From Hyphomicrobiales bacterium (GTDB taxonomy: Bacteria; Pseudomonadota; Alphaproteobacteria; Rhizobiales; Beijerinckiaceae), in NCBI GenBank assembly GCA_015655535.1, contig JAATEW010000248.1, positions 1-7,106 on the forward strand: DNA of 7,106 bases, read 5' to 3'. This document shows positions 5,564 to 7,106 of the stretch, in pieces. Within the stretch, counting starts at the first letter, position 1. Every line of letters begins with the position of its first letter. The position numbers were made by a program, and so were the translations under genes. The notes under the pieces were generated by a model. It made no database searches, had not been told where the DNA came from, and saw only the letters and a program-made list of their open reading frames with translations.

Positions 5564-6400
5564 CTAGAATCCGAGGATGCCGAGGCCGCCCCACGCGAAC
5601 GTATAATTGATCGTGGCGCCGCCTTTGAATTCATCCCTTGAACCGAGCCTATATGAGATCGGGCTCGCGGCCGCGTCACCTATGAGCCGGTTGTAGCCGC
5701 CGTAGACGATCGTGTTCCAGGACCGGTTGAAATCATATCGGGCCGATAGAAGGCCGCCGAACGAGTCGAAACCGGCCGACGCCGTATAGGGCGTAACCCG
5801 TCCATTCAGCAGCGCTTCGACAGGGTTCACCGAGAAATAGGAGGACATGAAGGGCGAGTCGCCGTAGCCCAGGCGCGGACCAGCCGAGAAGGTCCAGGGA
5901 CCGTAACGATAGACGCCGTCGATCGACAGGTTGGCTTCGAGGCCCTTATTGCCGTTCACCGCTTGAGTGACTTCAAGATGCGTCCTGATGACGTTGGCGA
6001 ACAAATATTCAACGAAGCCGCCGAGTTCGCCCGACCAGCCGACGTTATGCAGGCCGAAGAAAGCGCCGTTTCCGTCGCTCAACCCGCGGCGCGAAATGTA
6101 ACGCGCAACCGGGCCTGCCTTGAACGGGCCGTAGTCGAAGATGTCGACGGTGAAACCGTCGTCCAATGCGATGAAGGGTTCAGGCTCGCCGGAACGCCAG
6201 CGCGTAATCTGACCCTTTGGGACGGCCGTGTAGGTCTTGGATCCAGGAAACTGGTTCTCGACTCCGGCGCCGACGCCGAGTGTCAGGAGCCATTGGTCAG
6301 GGACGACAAGTGGGGGACGCGTGGTGAGGTCAGCGGCAAAAGCCGATCCGCTGACCAAGGCCGCCGCGGCAGTCCCGAGGAAAAGAGATTGTATACGCAA
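5564..6400 (-). CDS. MipA/OmpV-family outer membrane protein
   Basis: This is a predicted outer-membrane beta-barrel. MipA of E. coli links murein hydrolase and synthase; other members are of unclear function, and the role here is not known. The product is 278 aa. A clear signal peptide covers residues 1-22 (short positive start, hydrophobic AAAALV core, probable cut after AFA). The mature part has repeated aromatic and glycine-rich amphipathic strands. Examples are LLTLGVGAGVENQFPGS near the start (38-54), typical of the family, and GPWTFSAGPRLGYGD (167-181). It ends in a C-terminal Phe preceded by alternating hydrophobic residues, the barrel-insertion signal. The start is TTG (CAA at 6398-6400): upstream codons in frame reach a TGA without an ATG, and the signal peptide begins exactly here. 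GGGG lies shortly upstream. The gene diverges from yidD and ends toward the scaffold gene. Confidence 0.88.
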   Translation of the reverse strand: MRIQSLFLGTAAAALVSGSAFAADLTTRPPLVVPDQWLLTLGVGAGVENQFPGSKTYTAVPKGQITRWRSGEPEPFIALDDGFTVDIFDYGPFKAGPVARYISRRGLSDGNGAFFGLHNVGWSGELGGFVEYLFANVIRTHLEVTQAVNGNKGLEANLSIDGVYRYGPWTFSAGPRLGYGDSPFMSSYFSVNPVEALLNGRVTPYTASAGFDSFGGLLSARYDFNRSWNTIVYGGYNRLIGDAAASPISYRLGSRDEFKGGATINYTFAWGGLGILGF

Positions 6401-6555
6401 GGCAGCCCCGCATCTTGTTTGAGTCTTATAATTTCACCTTGCAGTGTGTACCTGTCGCCTCTTAACGGCGAGTGCATATATGCAACACACGCGAAGCAAA
6501 TCGCGGTGAGCATATGGGTGAAAATACGCAGGGAAAGCTAAGAGGTATCGCGGTC
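6401..6555. promoter_or_regulatory. Divergent control region of the mipA/ompV-like gene and yidD
   Basis: This gap contains nested symmetry. TCGCC (6455-6459) pairs with GGCGA (6467-6471), and a perfect 12-base palindrome TGCATATATGCA spans 6473-6484. GTGTGT (6444-6449) is the inverted copy of ACACAC (6485-6490), so the block is flanked by inverted arms. TATAAG on the minus strand (6425-6430) is a possible -10 for the mipA/ompV-like gene, but its -35 is poor. Nothing identifies the regulator. Confidence 0.45.
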
Positions 6556-6915
6556 ATGTCTTCGGCCCCGAAATGGCCAGTTCACCCTGTGCGTTTGGCC
6601 ACTCATGGGCTGATCCGCGCCTATCAATTGAGCCTGTCCTCAATTCTCGGCCGTCATTGCCGGCACTTGCCGACCTGTTCGTCCTATATGGACGAGGCGA
6701 TCGCGGCATATGGGCTTTGGGCCGGCGGCTGGATGGGATTTGCGCGGCTCTGCCGCTGCCATCCTTGGGGAACCGCGGGTTTCGACCCGGTGCCGTCCGG
6801 TTTGCCGGCGCAAGCGCATTGGGCGCGTCCTTGGCGCTATGGGCGCTGGCGCGGACCACTCACCTGCATGCCTTGCGGTCCAGACTCCGCTCCACCAAAT
6901 GCCTCGGATCATTGA
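6556..6915 (+). CDS. yidD: Membrane protein insertion efficiency factor YidD
   Basis: YidD is a small, membrane-associated protein that aids insertion of inner-membrane proteins together with YidC and Sec. From the ATG at 6556 it has 119 aa. The family core is plain: LIRAYQLSLSSILGRHCRHLPTCSSY (19-44), an amphipathic segment EAIAAYGLWAGGWMGFARLCRCHPWG, and the closing GFDPVP (75-80). The conserved cysteines are Cys35, Cys41, Cys66 and Cys68. This start was chosen because AGAGG lies ten bases before it and the family core begins about 18 residues later. An in-frame ATG at 6514 (preceded by GGTGAG) and a GTG at 6472 would add 14 or 28 residues. After the core there is an extra tail of about 39 residues, rich in Trp, Arg and Pro, with a CMPC pair (104-107). 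No rpmH, rnpA or yidC is nearby, unlike the arrangement in many bacteria. Confidence 0.92.
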   Translation: MSSAPKWPVHPVRLATHGLIRAYQLSLSSILGRHCRHLPTCSSYMDEAIAAYGLWAGGWMGFARLCRCHPWGTAGFDPVPSGLPAQAHWARPWRYGRWRGPLTCMPCGPDSAPPNASDH

Positions 6916-6986
6916 TTTCCAAGCTATAAAGGCAGCTATGCCGCAGCTGTTCAGGCGAGCCTTGGTTGACAGAATAGTATTTCTAT

Positions 6987-7006
6987 AGAAAGTGTAATCA
7001 CTTTCT
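6987..7006. promoter_or_regulatory. Perfect inverted repeat before the last gene, candidate operator or leader hairpin
   Basis: AGAAAGTG (6987-6994) pairs exactly with CACTTTCT (6999-7006) around TAAT. The repeat ends one base before the GGAGGT ribosome binding site (7008-7013). TATAGA at 6984-6989 could be a -10, with TTGGTT (6962-6967) 16 bases upstream as a poor -35; its right part would lie inside the repeat. It may bind a repressor, or form a hairpin in the leader that affects ribosome access. Confidence 0.6.
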
Positions 7007-7019
7007 TGGAGGTATCATC

Positions 7020-7106
7020 GTGTCGAGATTGGGGACCCTGCGCCGCAGGCTTGATCTGGTTTTTTTCGCACTCGCTTTTCTGACGATCGTTTTCACGACG
7101 GTCTTC
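7020..7106 (+). CDS. N-terminal part of an unidentified membrane protein (3' end outside window)
   Basis: A strong ribosome binding site GGAGGT (7008-7013) lies six bases before a GTG at 7020. From there 29 codons run open to the window edge. The visible peptide has a basic start (MSRLGTLRRRLD) followed by a hydrophobic run (LVFFALAFLTIVFTTVF). This is the pattern of a signal anchor or first transmembrane helix with the N-terminus inside. Too little is present to name a family. Sensor kinases, GGDEF proteins and transport components all begin this way. The gene lies 104 bases after yidD on the same strand and has its own palindromic control element, so it is probably separately regulated. Confidence 0.65.
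   Translation, partial: MSRLGTLRRRLDLVFFALAFLTIVFTTVF

Noticed and set aside
5963..6541. Plus-strand frame opposite the mipA/ompV-like gene
   Set aside because: It has no domain, and it overlaps a gene with a clear signal peptide and a beta-barrel C-terminus.

Overview
The window looks like an ordinary chromosomal housekeeping segment of an alphaproteobacterium. The GC-rich coding, the protein flavour (alphaproteobacterial-type release factor 2, NifU-like scaffold, HisI, FolE) and hairpin repeats bounded by GCATGATC/GATCATGC suggest Hyphomicrobiales (Rhizobiales), possibly near Beijerinckiaceae. That family-level placement is an inference. I see no CRISPR array, rRNA, tRNA, intact insertion sequence or prophage.

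Layout, left to right. Positions 2-424 hold the C-terminal end of peptide chain release factor 2 (+). A large imperfect palindrome (443-533) separates it from a rhomboid-family membrane protease (585-1409, +). About 430 bases without a recognised gene follow (1410-1840), then a small two-CBS-domain protein (1841-2272, +). Two hairpins of one repeat family sit in the gap where this gene converges with three minus-strand genes. Read in their own direction, those genes are folE (GTP cyclohydrolase I), hisI (phosphoribosyl-AMP cyclohydrolase) and a patatin-like phospholipase/esterase. Another member of the repeat family lies in the hisI leader.

folE diverges from a NifU-like Fe-S scaffold gene (4995-5453, +). 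A perfect 15-base palindrome stands between them. The scaffold gene converges with a MipA/OmpV-type outer-membrane protein gene (5564-6400, -), with a bidirectional-looking hairpin terminator between. mipA diverges from yidD (6556-6915, +), which encodes the membrane protein insertion efficiency factor. The window ends inside an unidentified membrane protein gene that starts at 7020 behind a strong ribosome binding site and a perfect inverted repeat.

The genes do not form one pathway. FolE feeds folate/pterin synthesis and HisI feeds histidine synthesis; they share a strand and chemistry (both are metal-dependent enzymes that open the ring of a purine nucleotide). The points most worth a second look are the palindromic elements, the scaffold protein lacking the usual third cysteine, and the orphan stretch at 1410-1840. 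I found no convincing new multi-gene system.
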